NCBI RefSeq assembly: GCF_003315035.1
Contig: NZ_QNRE01000004.1
Span: 248,001 to 312,000, forward strand
Direction of reading: 5' to 3'
DNA from: Nocardia puris
GTDB lineage: Bacteria; Actinomycetota; Actinomycetes; Mycobacteriales; Mycobacteriaceae
DNA length: 64,000 nt
Each line of letters begins with the position of its first letter. Positions within the stretch are counted from its first letter, which is position 1. Below the pieces are notes generated by a model. The model did not search any database, was not told the DNA's origin, and worked only from the letters and a program-made list of their open reading frames with translations. Positions 52,684-62,119 of the stretch are shown piece after piece. Position numbers and translations under genes: made by a program.

Positions 52684-55554
52684 TCAGTCCGGCAACAGAA
52701 GTCGCACCAGGTGTTGAGCGCGGCGATCCGCCAGCTGCGCGGCCTGCGTGCGGCACGAGAAACCGTCGGCCACGACCACCGCGTCGTCGGGAGCGGCGCG
52801 CAACGCCGGTAACAAACCGTTCTCCGCCACCGCTACGGAAATGTCGTAGTGGCCTTTCTGCATTCCGAAATTCCCCGCGAGGCCGCAGCACCCCGCGACC
52901 TCGGTCACCTCGACGCCCATTGTCGCCAGTAGCGCGCGATCGGCGTCGAAGCCGAGGACGGCGTGCTGGTGGCAATGCGGCTGCACGACCGCCGTGCGCC
53001 CGGAGCGGCGCGGCGGCTGCCAGTCCGGCCGGTCGGCCAGGAACTCGGCCAGCGTGCGCACCGCCGCCGCGGTCGGCGCGGCGCGGCGGTCGTCGGGGAG
53101 GAGTTCGGGCAGGTCGCCGCGCAGGGCGGCGGTGCACGAGGGTTCCAGTCCCACCACCAGCCCGCCCCGGCGGACATGGTCGTCGAGGGCGTCGAGGGTG
53201 GAGCGGAGCCGCTTGCGCGCGCCGTCCAGCTGGCCGGTGCTGATCCAGGTCAACCCGCAGCACACCCGCTTACCCGGGATCCGCACCCGGTAGCCGAGCG
53301 ATTCCAGCAGGTCGACGGCGGCGTGCGCGATATCGGGATCGAACGCGTCGGTGAACGTGTCGACCCACAGCATCACCTCGCGCGCGGTGCCGGCTGCCCG
53401 ATCCCGCGAGACATCGCGGGCCGGGCCGGGTACGCACCGTGGCTCGCTGCCGGTTTCGTCGGCATCACCGACTTCGGGCGGGTCCGATGGCGCGAGGAGT
53501 TGCCGAGCGCGTGCCGAGCGCCGGAATGGGGTCGGGGCGAATTCGGGAATCTCGCGGCGCGGGTCGATTCCACTGGCGCGCATGCCGATTCGCCGGAGCG
53601 CTCCGGCGCGGGAGAGGGCGTTGGCGACACGTGGGGCGCGGCCCGCCAGGGCGAGCCAGCGGGGGAGCCAGCCGAGGGCGTAGTGGTCGGCGGGGCGGGG
53701 CCGGCCCCGGTAGCGGCGGTAGAGGGCTTCGGATTTGTAGGTGGCCATGTCGACGCCGGCCGGGCAGTCCGAGCCGCAGGCCTTGCAGGATAGGCACAGG
53801 TCGAGGGATTCGGCGACGGCCGGGTCGGACCAGGGCAGCGCGCCCCGCACCACCTCTTGCAGGACTCGGGCGCGGCCGCGGGTGCTGTCCTTCTCGTCGG
53901 CGGTCGCCAAGTAGGACGGGCACATGAATCCGCCCGCCGCGGAATCGTCGGCGCGGCATTTGCCCACACCCACGCACCGGTGGACCGCGGTGGCGATATC
54001 GCCGTTGTCGTGTGGAAAGGCGAAGCCCGCCTTGGGGATCGGGGCAAGACCTGCGACGCGCAGGTCGTCGTCTACGGGACGTGGGTCGACCAGCACGCCG
54101 GGGTTGAGCACGTTCTCGGGGTCGAAAAGCGCTTTGTACCCGGCGAATACGTCGAGTACGGCCTTCGAGTACATGACGGGCAGCAGTTCCGAGCGCGCCC
54201 GCCCGTCACCGTGTTCACCGGAGAGCGAACCACCATGGCGCACAACCAGTTCGGCGGCGTCGAAGAGGAAGGCGCGAAAGCGCTTCGGCGCGTCGGTGAT
54301 CGGCAGGTCGAGGCGCACGTGGATGCAGCCGTCACCGATGTGGCCGTAGAGCAGGCCGTCCACGTCGTGCGCGCGGGTGAGGTCGGCGAAGTCGCGCAGG
54401 TAGGAGCCGAGGCGCTCCGGCGGGACGGCCGCGTCTTCCCATCCGGGCCAAGCCGGTTCGCCCGCCGTCGTGCGGCCGGCCAGTCCCGCCCCGTCGGCGC
54501 GAATTCGCCAGAGCGCGGCGGCTTCGGCGGGGGCGGCGACTATCCGGGAATCCAGCGCATGCGCTGTGCGGCAGAGGGATTCGGCGGCCGCGATCGCTTC
54601 CTCCCGGCTCGCGCCCGCCGTCTCGACGAAGAGCCAGCCGCCACCGCGCGGCAGCTCGGGGACGGTGCCGCGATGGGCGCGGACCACCTCGACCAGGCGG
54701 GCATCGATGCCCTCGACGGCGATCGGCGCGCACGCCAGCACGGCGGCGACATCGTCGGCGGCCGTGGCGATATCGGGGTAGCCGAGCACCGTGAGGATCG
54801 TGGCGCGCGGCAGCTCGACCAGCTCTACCTCGGCCTCGAGCAACAGCCCGCAGGTGCCCTCCGTGCCGACGAACGATTTCGCGACCGACGAATGCCGTTC
54901 GGGCAGTAGATGTTCCAGCCCGTAGCCGGAGGCCTGCCGGTCGAAGCGACCGAGGTCGGTGCGCAGCACGGCGAGGTGGGCGCGGGTGAACTCGGGCAGG
55001 CCCGGCAGGACGCCGAGGTCGTTCGCGAGCGTGCGCTCGGTGCCCGTTCCGTCGAGAACGCGCAGGGTGCGGACCGTATCCGAGGTGCGCCCCCACGCCA
55101 CGGCGTGCGGCCCGCACGCGTTATTGCCGATCATCCCGCCCAGCGTGCAGCGGTTCTGCGTGGACGGGTCCGGCCCGAACCGCAGCCCGTGCGGGCGCGC
55201 CAGCCGCTGCAATTCCGACAGCACCACACCGGGCTGCACCCGGGCCGACCGCCCCTCCGGATCCACCGACAGCACCCGGTTCATATGCCGACTGAAATCC
55301 AGCACCAACCCGGTGCCGATCGCATTGCCCGCGACCGACGTGCCCGCACCCCGCGCCGTCACCGCCAGCCCGTTCTCCCGCGCGAACGCCAACGCCCGCG
55401 CCACGTCCTCGTCCCCCCGCGGAAACACCACCGCGTCCGGCACCACCCGATAATTCGACGCGTCCGAGGAGTACTCCGCCCGCCGCCGCACCGACGCATC
55501 GACCTCCCCATCGATCCGCCCACGCAGCGCCGCCACCATCCGCTCCTGGACCAC
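52684..55554 (-). CDS. FAD-linked oxidase fused to Fe-S/CCG domains (D-lactate dehydrogenase-like)
   Basis: A 956-aa two-part enzyme. The N-terminal half is a VAO-type FAD oxidase (VFPRGDEDVARALAFAR, TARGAGTSVAGNAIGTG, TLGGMIGNNACGPHAVAWG) with the FAD-oxidase C-terminal domain (LYGHIGDGCIHVRLD, SLSGEHGDGRARS). The C-terminal half has Fe-S ligands CVGVGKC...C and CLSCKACGSDCPAG, then two CCG motifs (CCGLTW and CCGLAG). The pattern matches GlcD-GlcF-type fusions that oxidise 2-hydroxy acids, such as D-lactate, and feed electrons to the quinone pool. The substrate is not certain. GTG 55554 may be leaderless, as TAGGCT lies eight bases upstream; ATG 55539 is the alternative. Confidence 0.9.
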   Translation of the reverse strand: MVQERMVAALRGRIDGEVDASVRRRAEYSSDASNYRVVPDAVVFPRGDEDVARALAFARENGLAVTARGAGTSVAGNAIGTGLVLDFSRHMNRVLSVDPEGRSARVQPGVVLSELQRLARPHGLRFGPDPSTQNRCTLGGMIGNNACGPHAVAWGRTSDTVRTLRVLDGTGTERTLANDLGVLPGLPEFTRAHLAVLRTDLGRFDRQASGYGLEHLLPERHSSVAKSFVGTEGTCGLLLEAEVELVELPRATILTVLGYPDIATAADDVAAVLACAPIAVEGIDARLVEVVRAHRGTVPELPRGGGWLFVETAGASREEAIAAAESLCRTAHALDSRIVAAPAEAAALWRIRADGAGLAGRTTAGEPAWPGWEDAAVPPERLGSYLRDFADLTRAHDVDGLLYGHIGDGCIHVRLDLPITDAPKRFRAFLFDAAELVVRHGGSLSGEHGDGRARSELLPVMYSKAVLDVFAGYKALFDPENVLNPGVLVDPRPVDDDLRVAGLAPIPKAGFAFPHDNGDIATAVHRCVGVGKCRADDSAAGGFMCPSYLATADEKDSTRGRARVLQEVVRGALPWSDPAVAESLDLCLSCKACGSDCPAGVDMATYKSEALYRRYRGRPRPADHYALGWLPRWLALAGRAPRVANALSRAGALRRIGMRASGIDPRREIPEFAPTPFRRSARARQLLAPSDPPEVGDADETGSEPRCVPGPARDVSRDRAAGTAREVMLWVDTFTDAFDPDIAHAAVDLLESLGYRVRIPGKRVCCGLTWISTGQLDGARKRLRSTLDALDDHVRRGGLVVGLEPSCTAALRGDLPELLPDDRRAAPTAAAVRTLAEFLADRPDWQPPRRSGRTAVVQPHCHQHAVLGFDADRALLATMGVEVTEVAGCCGLAGNFGMQKGHYDISVAVAENGLLPALRAAPDDAVVVADGFSCRTQAAQLADRRAQHLVRLLLPD

Positions 55555-55715
55555 GTGGCCAGCCTAGGCGCGGTTGTCGGATGGGCGCGGATGACATACC
55601 CCGACCCGGAAACAACCAGCTGAACCGGTCTCGTTCGCGCACCATTTCCGGTGCTCGAGCGCACCATTCCGCGGATATACCTGGTCACGACACCCCCGTG
55701 CGGTAAGACGGAGGT

Positions 55716-56783
55716 GTGCCCAGGTGGCTGCTGCACGTCGATCTCGACCAGTTCCAGGCGGCGGTGGAATTCCGCCGTCACCCCGAGCTGCGCGGCAAGC
55801 CGGTCATCGTCGGCGGAAACGGCGATCCGAATGAGCCCCGCAAAGTGGTGACCTGCGCGTCCTATCCGGCGCGGGCATACGGCGTGCGTGCCGGCATCGC
55901 ATTGCGCACCGCGCTGCGGAAGTGTCCCGACGGTATTTTCCTTCCGCTCGACATGGCGGCCTACGAGGACGCTTCCGACGAGGTCATGGACGTCCTGCGC
56001 AGCTTCCCCGGACAGGTCGAGGTGTGGGGTTGGGACGAAGCATTCCTCGCCGCCGACACCGACGACCCGGAAGCCCTCGCCCGCGAAATCCGCGCCGCCA
56101 TAGCCGAATTGGACCTGACCTGCTCGATCGGCATCGGCGACAACAAACTCACCGCGAAGCTCGCGACAGGTTTCGCGAAATCGGCGGGTAAATCGTCCGA
56201 CGCGCCGGGGGCGGGTGCCGCCGACGGAATGTTCCGCTTGACCGCCGCGAACTGGCGCGACGTAATGGCCGACCTGCCCACGAACGCCCTCTGGGGCGTC
56301 GGCAATCGCATAGCCGCGCGGCTCGCCGAACTGGACATCCACACCATCGCCGACCTCATGGCCTCTGATCGCCAAAGGCTCGCCTCCGCCTTCGGCCCCA
56401 CAACAGGCCCCTACCTCTGGGTCCTCGCCCACGGCAAGGGCGACACCGAGGTCACCACCGAACCCCGAATCCCCTTGGGCCGCAGCAAATCCGAAACATT
56501 TCCCCACGACCTCACCGATCCCGACGAGATCCGCGCCCAGGTCGCCCGCATCGCCACCGAAGTCGCCGAAGAGATGGCCGAGGCCGGCCGCATCACCCTG
56601 CGCGTCTCCGTCACCGTCCGCACCAACACCTTCTACACCCGCAGCAAACAGTCCAAACTCCCCCACCCCACCGCCGACATCCCCACCATCACCGCCGCCG
56701 CCCTCGACATCATCGATCGCTTCGACCTCACCCGCCCCACCCGCCTGCTCGGCGTCCGCCTCGAACTCGCCCCCCAGGAGTGA
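55716..56783 (+). CDS. Y-family DNA polymerase IV, DinB2-like, with unusual steric-gate residue
   Basis: A 355-aa translesion polymerase. Catalytic Asp9 lies in HVDLDQFQAAVE and the Asp/Glu pair in WGWDEAF. Finger, HhH thumb (LPTNALWGVGNRIAARLAEL) and little-finger parts follow. The pattern HVDLDQF resembles mycobacterial DinB2, which has Leu14 in place of the bulky steric-gate Phe and readily uses ribonucleotides. Here position 14 is Gln, neither Phe nor Leu. No C-terminal beta-clamp QxxLF peptide is visible, again like DinB2. GTG 55716 is the first start after an in-frame TAA; GGAGGT abuts it, which is tight spacing. Monocistronic, with a hairpin beyond. Confidence 0.88.
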   Translation: MPRWLLHVDLDQFQAAVEFRRHPELRGKPVIVGGNGDPNEPRKVVTCASYPARAYGVRAGIALRTALRKCPDGIFLPLDMAAYEDASDEVMDVLRSFPGQVEVWGWDEAFLAADTDDPEALAREIRAAIAELDLTCSIGIGDNKLTAKLATGFAKSAGKSSDAPGAGAADGMFRLTAANWRDVMADLPTNALWGVGNRIAARLAELDIHTIADLMASDRQRLASAFGPTTGPYLWVLAHGKGDTEVTTEPRIPLGRSKSETFPHDLTDPDEIRAQVARIATEVAEEMAEAGRITLRVSVTVRTNTFYTRSKQSKLPHPTADIPTITAAALDIIDRFDLTRPTRLLGVRLELAPQE

Positions 56784-56825
56784 GCGGCTCGCCCGCGCTC
56801 ATCGATCGGCCCCGAGACAATGCGA

Positions 56826-56861
56826 AAGCCGGGTGCCTGATTCCATCAGGAGGCCCGGCTT
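56826..56861 (+). terminator. Two-stage hairpin after the polymerase gene
   Basis: AAGCCGGG (56826-56833) pairs with CCCGGCTT (56854-56861), and CCTGAT/ATCAGG form an inner stem around TCC. Confidence 0.75.
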
Positions 56862-57007
56862 CACTTCCGCACCCCAGGAACGCGGCAATCCCAGTATCGC
56901 TTCGTCCCCCGACAAGCGCCGAATCGCTCACTCGGTGCCCCAGGTGGAGTCAGGCGTGACTGTGCACTTCCTCCCGCGCGGGCGTTCGGGCTCGTATGCT
57001 CGAGCGC

Positions 57008-58003
57008 ATGGAGTTCTGGGCGATGGTCGCACACGAGTCGGACGGCGGGGTCGTGCTCACCCGGCAGGAGGTGAACGAGGAGTTCCTCGCACCGGGCGCG
57101 GTGACGATCAAGGTGCACTACTCCAGTGCGAACTACAAGGACGGCCTGGCGATCACGCCCGGTGGCGGTGTGGTGCGCAAATACCCGATCGTGCCGGGCA
57201 TCGATATCACCGGTGAGGTGGTCGCCTCCGACACCGACGAGTTCGCCCCGGGCGACCAGGTGGTGGCGCACGGCTACGAGATCGGCGTCTCCCAGAACGG
57301 CGGGTTCGCCGAGTACGCGCGCGTGCCCGCGGAGTGGGTCGTCAAGCTCGAGGGGCTCAGCACCCGCGACGCCGCCGCCCTCGGCACGGCCGGTTTCACC
57401 GCCGCGCTGAGCGTGCGCGCCCTGCTCGACCACGGCCTCACCCCCGACGACGGCGCCATCCTGGTGACCGGCGCGACCGGCGGTGTCGGCAGCGTCGCCG
57501 TCGACATCCTGTCCGGTCTGGGTTTCGAGGTGATCGCCTCCACCGGCAAGACCGACTCGGCCGACCTGCTCTCCGAGATCGGCGCCAACGAGATCATCGG
57601 CCGCCTCCCCGAGGATCCCGACGCCAAACCGCGCCCGCTGTCCAAGGCGCGCTGGGCGGGCGCGGTCGACAGCGTCGGCGGCAAATCCCTCGCCTACATC
57701 CTGAGCTCCATCGGCTACGGCGGCGCGGTCGCCGCGAGTGGCCTCACCGGCGGCCACGACCTGCCCACCACCGTGATGCCGTTCATCCTGCGCGGCGTCT
57801 GCCTGCTCGGCATCGACTCGGTCAACCATCCGATCGAGAAGCGCCGCGACACCTGGGCCCGCCTCGCCGGCGACTTCCGCCCCCGCCACCTCACCACCCT
57901 GGAGAACTTCGCACCGATCACCGACGTGGAGAAGGTGCTGCACTCCATCAAGAACGGAACCCATTCGGGGCGTACGGTTCTCGGCGTCGCGGGGGAGTTC
58001 TGA
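57008..58003 (+). CDS. MDR-family NADPH oxidoreductase (AcuI/YhdH, acrylyl-CoA reductase-like)
   Basis: A 331-aa zinc-free medium-chain reductase. N-terminal GroES-like fold with SSANYKDGLAIT and KYPIVPGIDITGEVV, NADPH motif VTGATGGVGSVAVDIL near residue 160, and GLTGGHDLPTTVMPFILRGV, all typical of the YhdH/AcuI group. Members reduce acrylyl-CoA or related enones with NADPH. ATG 57008 lies eight bases after TATGCT, which could be a -10 box of a leaderless mRNA; ATG 56996 is the alternative. It is convergent with the ABC transporter gene, 13 bases apart. Confidence 0.9.
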   Translation: MEFWAMVAHESDGGVVLTRQEVNEEFLAPGAVTIKVHYSSANYKDGLAITPGGGVVRKYPIVPGIDITGEVVASDTDEFAPGDQVVAHGYEIGVSQNGGFAEYARVPAEWVVKLEGLSTRDAAALGTAGFTAALSVRALLDHGLTPDDGAILVTGATGGVGSVAVDILSGLGFEVIASTGKTDSADLLSEIGANEIIGRLPEDPDAKPRPLSKARWAGAVDSVGGKSLAYILSSIGYGGAVAASGLTGGHDLPTTVMPFILRGVCLLGIDSVNHPIEKRRDTWARLAGDFRPRHLTTLENFAPITDVEKVLHSIKNGTHSGRTVLGVAGEF

Positions 58004-58016
58004 ACCGGCGCGCCCC

Positions 58017-59897
58017 CTACGCCGCGATCCGCACCGGTTCCTCGGCGAACTGCGTGCGGTACAGCTCGGCGTAACGTCCACCCGCCGCGAGCAATTCGGT
58101 GTGGGTGCCGCGTTCGACGACGCGTCCCTGCTCCAGGACCAGGATCTGATCGGCGGCGCGGATCGTGGACAGGCGGTGGGCGATCACCAGGGCCGTCCGT
58201 CCTTCGAGCGCTTCGGAAAGGGCTTCCTGCACAGCGGCTTCCGAGGTGGAGTCCAGGGACGCCGTCGCCTCGTCGAGGATGACGACGCGCGGTTGCTTGA
58301 GCAGCAGGCGGGCGATGGTGAGGCGCTGGCGTTCACCGCCGGAGAGGCGGTAGCCGCGTTCGCCGACCACGGTGTCCAGCCCGTCGGGCAGTGAGGAGAT
58401 CAGCTCGTGCAGCCGGGCGCGGCGCAGCGCGTCCCACAGTTCGTCCTCGTGCGCCTCGGGTCGGGCCAGCAGCAGATTCGCGCGGATGGTGTCGTGGAAC
58501 AGGTGCCCGTCCTGGGTGACCAGGCCCACCGTCTCGCGCAGCGCTCGCGCGCTCACCTCGCGTACATCGGTGCCGTTCAATCGCACCGCGCCGGAGTCCA
58601 CGTCGTACAGGCGCGAAACCAGTTGCGCGATGGTCGATTTGCCCGCGCCGGAGGAGCCGACGAGTGCGACCAGCTGACCGGGCTCGGCGCGCAGCGACAC
58701 ATCGTGCAGCACGTCCACACCGCCGCGCGTGTCCAGCGTCGCCACCTCCTCGAGCGAGGCCAGCGACACCTTGTCGGCCGACGGGTACCCGAACGTCACG
58801 CCGTCCAGCTCGACCGAGACCGGGCCCTCCGGCACCGGCTTCGCGTCGGGCGCGTCCTCGATCAACGGCGTCAGATCCAGCACCTCGAACACCCGCTCGA
58901 AGCTCACCAATGCCGCCATGATCTCCATGCGCGCGTTGGCCAGCGCGGTCAGCGGCGCGTACAACCTGGCCAGCAGCAGCGAGAGCGCGACCACCGCGCC
59001 CGCGTCCAGCAGCCCGCGCAGCGCGTACCAGCCGCCCAGCCCGTACACCAGCGCCACGGCCAGCGCCGACACCAGCGTGAGTGAAGTGACGAACACCGTC
59101 TGCAGCATGGCGGTGCGCACCCCGATGTCGCGGACACGGCGGGCGCGCAGCGCGAACTCGTCGGACTCCTGCTCGGGCCTGCCGAACAGCTTCACCAGGG
59201 TCGCGCCGGGCGCGGAGAACCGCTCGGTCATCTGGGTGCTCATGGCGGCGTTGAGGCGCGCGGCCTCGCGTTGCAGGTCGGTGAGGCGGTTGCCCATGCG
59301 CCGCGCCGGGATCACGAACACCGGCAGCAGGACCAGCGCGAGCAGGGTGATCTGCCAGGAGATGCTCATCATCACGGCGAGGGTGAGCAGCAAGGTCACC
59401 AGGTTCGCCACCACGCCCGACAGCGTGTCGCTGAACGCCCGCTGCGCGCCGATCACGTCATTGTTCAGCCGGCTCACCAGCGCGCCGGTGCGGGTCCTGG
59501 TGAAGAACGCGACCGGCATCCGCTGCACGTGGTCGAACACCGCGCGCCGCAGGTCCAGGATCAGACCCTCGCCGATCCGCGCCGACAACCACCGGATCAC
59601 CAGGCCGAACGCCGCGTCCAGCACGGCCAGCACCGCGATCGCCGACGCCAGCAGCACCACCACGCGCGCGGCGGCCCCGCCGACGATCCCGTCCACGATC
59701 CGCCCCGCCAGCACCGGCGTCGCGACCGCCAGCAGCGCCGACACCACACTGAACGCGAGGAACACCCCGATCCGCGCGCGATGCGGTGCCGCGAACCGCG
59801 CGATGCGCCGCGCCGTCGCCATCCGGAAGGCCCGCTTCTCCTCCGGCGCGTTCATGCGCCGATACATCTGGCTCCACGCCACCGACTCGATACTCAC
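58017..59897 (-). CDS. ABC exporter, fused membrane and ATPase domains
   Basis: A 626-aa half-transporter. Six transmembrane helices span about residues 40-320 and the ATPase follows: Walker A LVGSSGAGKST, Q-loop VTQDGHLF, signature LSGGERQR, Walker B RVVILDEATASLD and H-loop IAHRLS. It should form a dimer, exporting lipids or drugs. GTG 59897 is preceded by GAGAGGAAA. No gene for a substrate is near. Confidence 0.93.
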   Translation of the reverse strand: MSIESVAWSQMYRRMNAPEEKRAFRMATARRIARFAAPHRARIGVFLAFSVVSALLAVATPVLAGRIVDGIVGGAAARVVVLLASAIAVLAVLDAAFGLVIRWLSARIGEGLILDLRRAVFDHVQRMPVAFFTRTRTGALVSRLNNDVIGAQRAFSDTLSGVVANLVTLLLTLAVMMSISWQITLLALVLLPVFVIPARRMGNRLTDLQREAARLNAAMSTQMTERFSAPGATLVKLFGRPEQESDEFALRARRVRDIGVRTAMLQTVFVTSLTLVSALAVALVYGLGGWYALRGLLDAGAVVALSLLLARLYAPLTALANARMEIMAALVSFERVFEVLDLTPLIEDAPDAKPVPEGPVSVELDGVTFGYPSADKVSLASLEEVATLDTRGGVDVLHDVSLRAEPGQLVALVGSSGAGKSTIAQLVSRLYDVDSGAVRLNGTDVREVSARALRETVGLVTQDGHLFHDTIRANLLLARPEAHEDELWDALRRARLHELISSLPDGLDTVVGERGYRLSGGERQRLTIARLLLKQPRVVILDEATASLDSTSEAAVQEALSEALEGRTALVIAHRLSTIRAADQILVLEQGRVVERGTHTELLAAGGRYAELYRTQFAEEPVRIAA

Positions 59898-60157
59898 AAC
59901 CGTTTCCTCTCGCCGCGGCTGATTAAACGCCGCACCGCCGACACTAAAACCTCAACGATGGTTAGGGTCAACGATCTTCCGAGAGAGATTCACCTGCCAG
60001 CGAAAAGGGGCCGGGATCGGCGCGAGCACGGCGGCTCTCCTCGCGAAGACGTGCGCGTCCGTGGTTGGAGCGGGCAAGGTGGGGGTTATGACGGAGAGGG
60101 CGAACCTGTGCGGCGGTGGTTGCGGCTCGAGCACACGGAGCCGAGGAGGGCTCGCGG

Positions 60158-60829
60158 ATGAGCGGCGGTGATGCGTCGAAGCGGATATCCGGAGGGCGGG
60201 CGGGGGATCTTCCGGACTCGCACGTCGGCGCCGACGCGCCGGCGAACCTGCCTGCGCCGCTTCCGGACTCGCTGCCCGATGTGCGGGCGGGGGATGCGGA
60301 GCGGGAGGTGGCGGCGCGGCGGTTGCATATCGCGCTGGAGGAGGGGCGGCTGGATCTCATGGAGCTCGACCGCAGGTTGATCGCGGTGTACGCGGCGAAG
60401 ACCCGCGCCGAGCTGGCCACCGTGACCGCCGACCTGCCCGATATCGGGGCGGCCGAACCGATCGAACTGCGCACCAAGAGCGGCAGTCTCGACAAGCGCG
60501 GGCCGTGGACGGTGCCGACCGAGATCACGGCGGAATGCCGGTCGGGCACGATCAAGATCGACTTCACCAGCGCGTGGTGTCCGCATCGGGAGGTGCGGGT
60601 GCACGCGGACGTCGGGTCGGGGAACCTGGTGCTGATCGTGCCCAACGGGTGGCAGGTGGATCTGGACGCGGTGCGGGTGGGCAGCGGCTCGGCGCGGAGC
60701 AAGGTGCGCGGACTGCCGGTCGCGGGGACGCCGCGGATCAGGGTGGACGGGCGCGTGGGATCGGGTACGGTCAAGGCGCGCTCGCCGCGGCGCGGGTTCT
60801 GGTCCTGGGTGCGCGGACGACCGATGTGA
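60158..60829 (+). CDS. DUF1707 domain protein
   Basis: A 223-aa protein with the DUF1707 module at about residues 43-96 (VRAGDAEREVAARRLHIALEEGRLDLMELDRRL and LATVTADLP). The rest forms a repetitive beta-rich region (RTKSGSLDKRG, VHADVGSGNLVLIVPNG, VGSGTVKARSP), like an adhesin-type beta-helix of DUF4097/DUF2154 kind. No transmembrane segment, unlike many DUF1707 proteins. ATG 60158 follows GAGGAGGG. Function unknown; family members are often tied to envelope stress. Confidence 0.85.
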   Translation: MSGGDASKRISGGRAGDLPDSHVGADAPANLPAPLPDSLPDVRAGDAEREVAARRLHIALEEGRLDLMELDRRLIAVYAAKTRAELATVTADLPDIGAAEPIELRTKSGSLDKRGPWTVPTEITAECRSGTIKIDFTSAWCPHREVRVHADVGSGNLVLIVPNGWQVDLDAVRVGSGSARSKVRGLPVAGTPRIRVDGRVGSGTVKARSPRRGFWSWVRGRPM

Positions 60830-61058
60830 GTTCCGGAGGGGGTGACGCCGCATCCCCATCGCGTGCGATTCCGTAGCCGTGAGCATCTCTCGTCAGGGCC
60901 GAGTGCCCTCACTATGGCGGTGGTACGCGCGTTCGCCCGACCAGCTGCTCCCGCCCGGAATCGGGTAGGCGCGCGCCCGGTCCGCGCTCGATCGACGCCC
61001 AGGAGCGGATCGCTCGGCTCGTTCGCGCCGGGAACGGGGGTTGCGCCCGCCCTCGAAA

Positions 61059-61073
61059 CAGAATTTAATTCTG
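61059..61073. promoter_or_regulatory. 15-bp palindrome at the TetR start (CAGAATT-T-AATTCTG)
   Basis: Perfect seven-base arms around a single T end four bases before the GTG at 61077. The site overlaps TTTAAT, a plausible -10 of a leaderless transcript, so binding would block transcription. Confidence 0.75.
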
Positions 61074-61076
61074 GTT

Positions 61077-61637
61077 GTGAAGATTCGGGATCGGTTGCTG
61101 CTCGCGGCCGAACGCCAGTTCGCCGAGGTGGGCGCGCTGGAGACCACGCTCGCGCAGATCCGCGAGGCGGCCGGGGCCAGCGTGGGGGCGCTCTATCACC
61201 ACTTCCCCGACAAGGCGGATCTGTACCGGCAGGTGTGGGCGCACGCGCTGGAGGACTACCAGCAGCACTTCTGGGTCGCCGTCAGCGCGAGTTCCGATGC
61301 GCGCGAAGGGGTTACCGGCGGAGTTCGTGAGCATCTGCGCTGGGTGACCGAGAATCAGTACCGCGCAAAGGTTCTCATGTCCGCGCGCCCACCCGGCGTG
61401 CGCGAGAGCGAAACCAATCGGCGCTTCCTGACCGATATCTCGCGGTGGTGGCGGACTCACGCGAACTACGGGGCGGTGCGCGATCTGAGCCTGGATCTGG
61501 TCTACGCACTGTGGCTCGGTCCCGCGCAAGAGTATTCGCGACAGTGGGTGGACGGCGCCGTGCGCGCCGCGCCCATCGAGGTCGGCAGCGAACTGGCGGA
61601 CGCCGCGTGGCTCACGCTGGGGACGGAGGGACGATGA
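61077..61637 (+). CDS. TetR/AcrR family transcriptional regulator
   Basis: A 186-aa regulator with helix-turn-helix TTLAQIREAAGASVGALYHHFPDKADLY at about residues 25-52. GTG 61077 is favoured over the upstream open frame because it lies just past the palindrome at 61059-61073; there is no Shine-Dalgarno box, consistent with leaderless translation. Its stop overlaps the thioesterase start as ATGA, so the regulator and enzyme are co-expressed and probably autoregulated. Confidence 0.88.
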   Translation: MKIRDRLLLAAERQFAEVGALETTLAQIREAAGASVGALYHHFPDKADLYRQVWAHALEDYQQHFWVAVSASSDAREGVTGGVREHLRWVTENQYRAKVLMSARPPGVRESETNRRFLTDISRWWRTHANYGAVRDLSLDLVYALWLGPAQEYSRQWVDGAVRAAPIEVGSELADAAWLTLGTEGR

Positions 61638-62065
61638 ACGCCATCGACATCGAGTTGGCCAGGAAGGTCCTCGCGGCCCAGGCCTTCGCGGGACTGGTCG
61701 GCACCGAGATCGCCGAATTCGGCGGTGGCACCGCCACTTTGGTGATCCCGATCCGCCCCGAACTGGCACAGCAATTCGGCTTCGTGCACGGCGGGGTGCT
61801 CGCCTACGCCGCCGACAACGCGCTCACCTTCGCCGCGGGCACGGTGCTCGGCGCGAACGTGCTGACCGGCGGATTCAGCATCACCTACCTGCGCCCCGCC
61901 GCGGGCGACCGCCTGCGCGCCACCGCGACCGTCACCGGCGCCACCCGCCGCCAAGCGGTCGTGAGCTGCGAGATCTACGCCGAGCGGGCCGGGGAGGACC
62001 CGGTGCTGTGCGCCGTCGCGCAGGGCACCACCCGCGCCGTGGAGCGCGCGCTCGCCGACACCTGA
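61634..62065 (+). CDS. PaaI-type hotdog-fold thioesterase
   Basis: A 143-aa single-hotdog protein. The conserved segment FGFVHGGVLAYAADNALTFAAG carries the HGG substrate loop and the expected Asp of PaaI enzymes, and TGGFSITYLRPAAGDRLRATATV forms the central strands. It hydrolyses acyl- or aryl-CoA thioesters; the substrate is unknown. GGAGGG precedes ATG 61634, which overlaps the TetR stop by four bases. Confidence 0.9.
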   Translation: MNAIDIELARKVLAAQAFAGLVGTEIAEFGGGTATLVIPIRPELAQQFGFVHGGVLAYAADNALTFAAGTVLGANVLTGGFSITYLRPAAGDRLRATATVTGATRRQAVVSCEIYAERAGEDPVLCAVAQGTTRAVERALADT

Positions 62066-62119
62066 ACCGATGAATTCCGCCGCCCCGCACCGTCCACATC
62101 AGGGAAGGAAGGAGTCGAA

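Noticed and set aside
53373..54909. Frames of 224 to 350 codons across the FAD/Fe-S oxidoreductase on both strands
   Set aside because: They lie inside one continuous 956-codon gene with intact cofactor motifs and have no family sequence of their own.
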